Assembly: GCF_019970065.1 (NCBI RefSeq)
Contig: NZ_JAHXYH010000003.1
Location: 1-64,000, forward strand
DNA from: Chryseobacterium sp. OSA05B
GTDB lineage: Bacteria > Bacteroidota > Bacteroidia > Flavobacteriales > Weeksellaceae
Direction: 5' to 3'
DNA: 64,000 nucleotides
Below the pieces are notes generated by a model that had not been told where the DNA came from, ran no database searches, and saw only the letters and a list, made by a program, of their open reading frames with translations. Positions within the stretch are counted from its first letter, which is position 1, and every line of letters starts with the position of its first letter. Shown in pieces: positions 63,977 to 64,000 of this stretch. Both the position numbers and the translations under genes were made by a program.

Positions 63977-64000
63977 ATTTAAAAGAGGGAAGCTGGAAGT

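Overview
The window looks like a chromosomal stretch of a Chryseobacterium-type bacterium (Flavobacteriia, Bacteroidota). Coding sequence is AT-rich, genes are closely packed, many genes are preceded by the Bacteroidota -7 promoter box TAnnTTTG instead of a sigma-70 -10 box, and there is a type IX secretion (gliding-type C-terminal domain) protein, flavobacterial lipoproteins with acidic residues after the lipid cysteine, TonB-dependent uptake and RND efflux. I see no rRNA, tRNA, CRISPR array, prophage or insertion sequence.

Layout. 0-2 kb: an M61 peptidase (cut by the left edge) and an M1 aminopeptidase. 2.1-4.4 kb: a tightly overlapping minus-strand operon of DoxX-like, DUF2071-like, membrane-anchored methyltransferase and small membrane proteins. 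4.5-6.5 kb: tatC and an arabinose-5-phosphate isomerase (Kdo/LPS). 6.7-10.5 kb: recQ, a PH-like membrane protein and a GT4 glycosyltransferase. 11.5-21 kb: lpdA, a DUF4476 protein, then a four-gene operon of TonB receptor, DUF4876 surface lipoprotein, DUF6850-like beta-barrel and di-heme MauG-type peroxidase, which looks like one envelope system of unknown substrate. 21-27.5 kb: arylamine N-acetyltransferase, a small outer-membrane protein, CvfB-like RNA-binding protein and a 1301-residue T9SS-exported protein. 27.7-34 kb: TetR regulator with a tripartite RND pump and a clear operator array. 34.3-37 kb: J-domain/KTSC protein, serine hydrolase, unknown protein and two copies of a REP-like repeat. 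37.2-40.5 kb: metE broken by a one-base frameshift, with a cobalamin riboswitch in its leader and a divergent Lrp-family regulator. 40.5-48.2 kb: housekeeping and unknown genes including NudK, a short UvrA paralogue divergent from a MarR regulator, a TIGR01777 epimerase, an HPP membrane protein and a truncated arginase. 48.6-51 kb: a tail-less SSB, an HRDC protein and hisS. 51.2-59.5 kb: a mannoside-use operon (GntR regulator, GH38 alpha-mannosidase, ROK sugar kinase, two-domain mannose-6-phosphate isomerase, sugar porter). 59.6-64 kb: three paralogous PH/SHOCT proteins, two with an N-terminal zinc ribbon and one with a polyglutamine tract, then an acetyltransferase and a methyltransferase.

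How the genes fit together. In the mannoside operon the exported mannosidase would release mannose, the porter import it, the ROK kinase phosphorylate it and the isomerase send it to fructose 6-phosphate; two matching 16-bp sites, one at the regulator start and one before the mannosidase, suggest one GntR circuit. The TetR, MarR and Lrp regulators also have inverted repeats at their own promoters. The riboswitch would shut metE down when vitamin B12 is present, but the metE reading frame as given cannot make an active enzyme. The most system-like uncharacterised loci are the DUF4876/DUF6850/peroxidase operon (14.1-21 kb) and the zinc-ribbon/PH/SHOCT family (60-62.4 kb).
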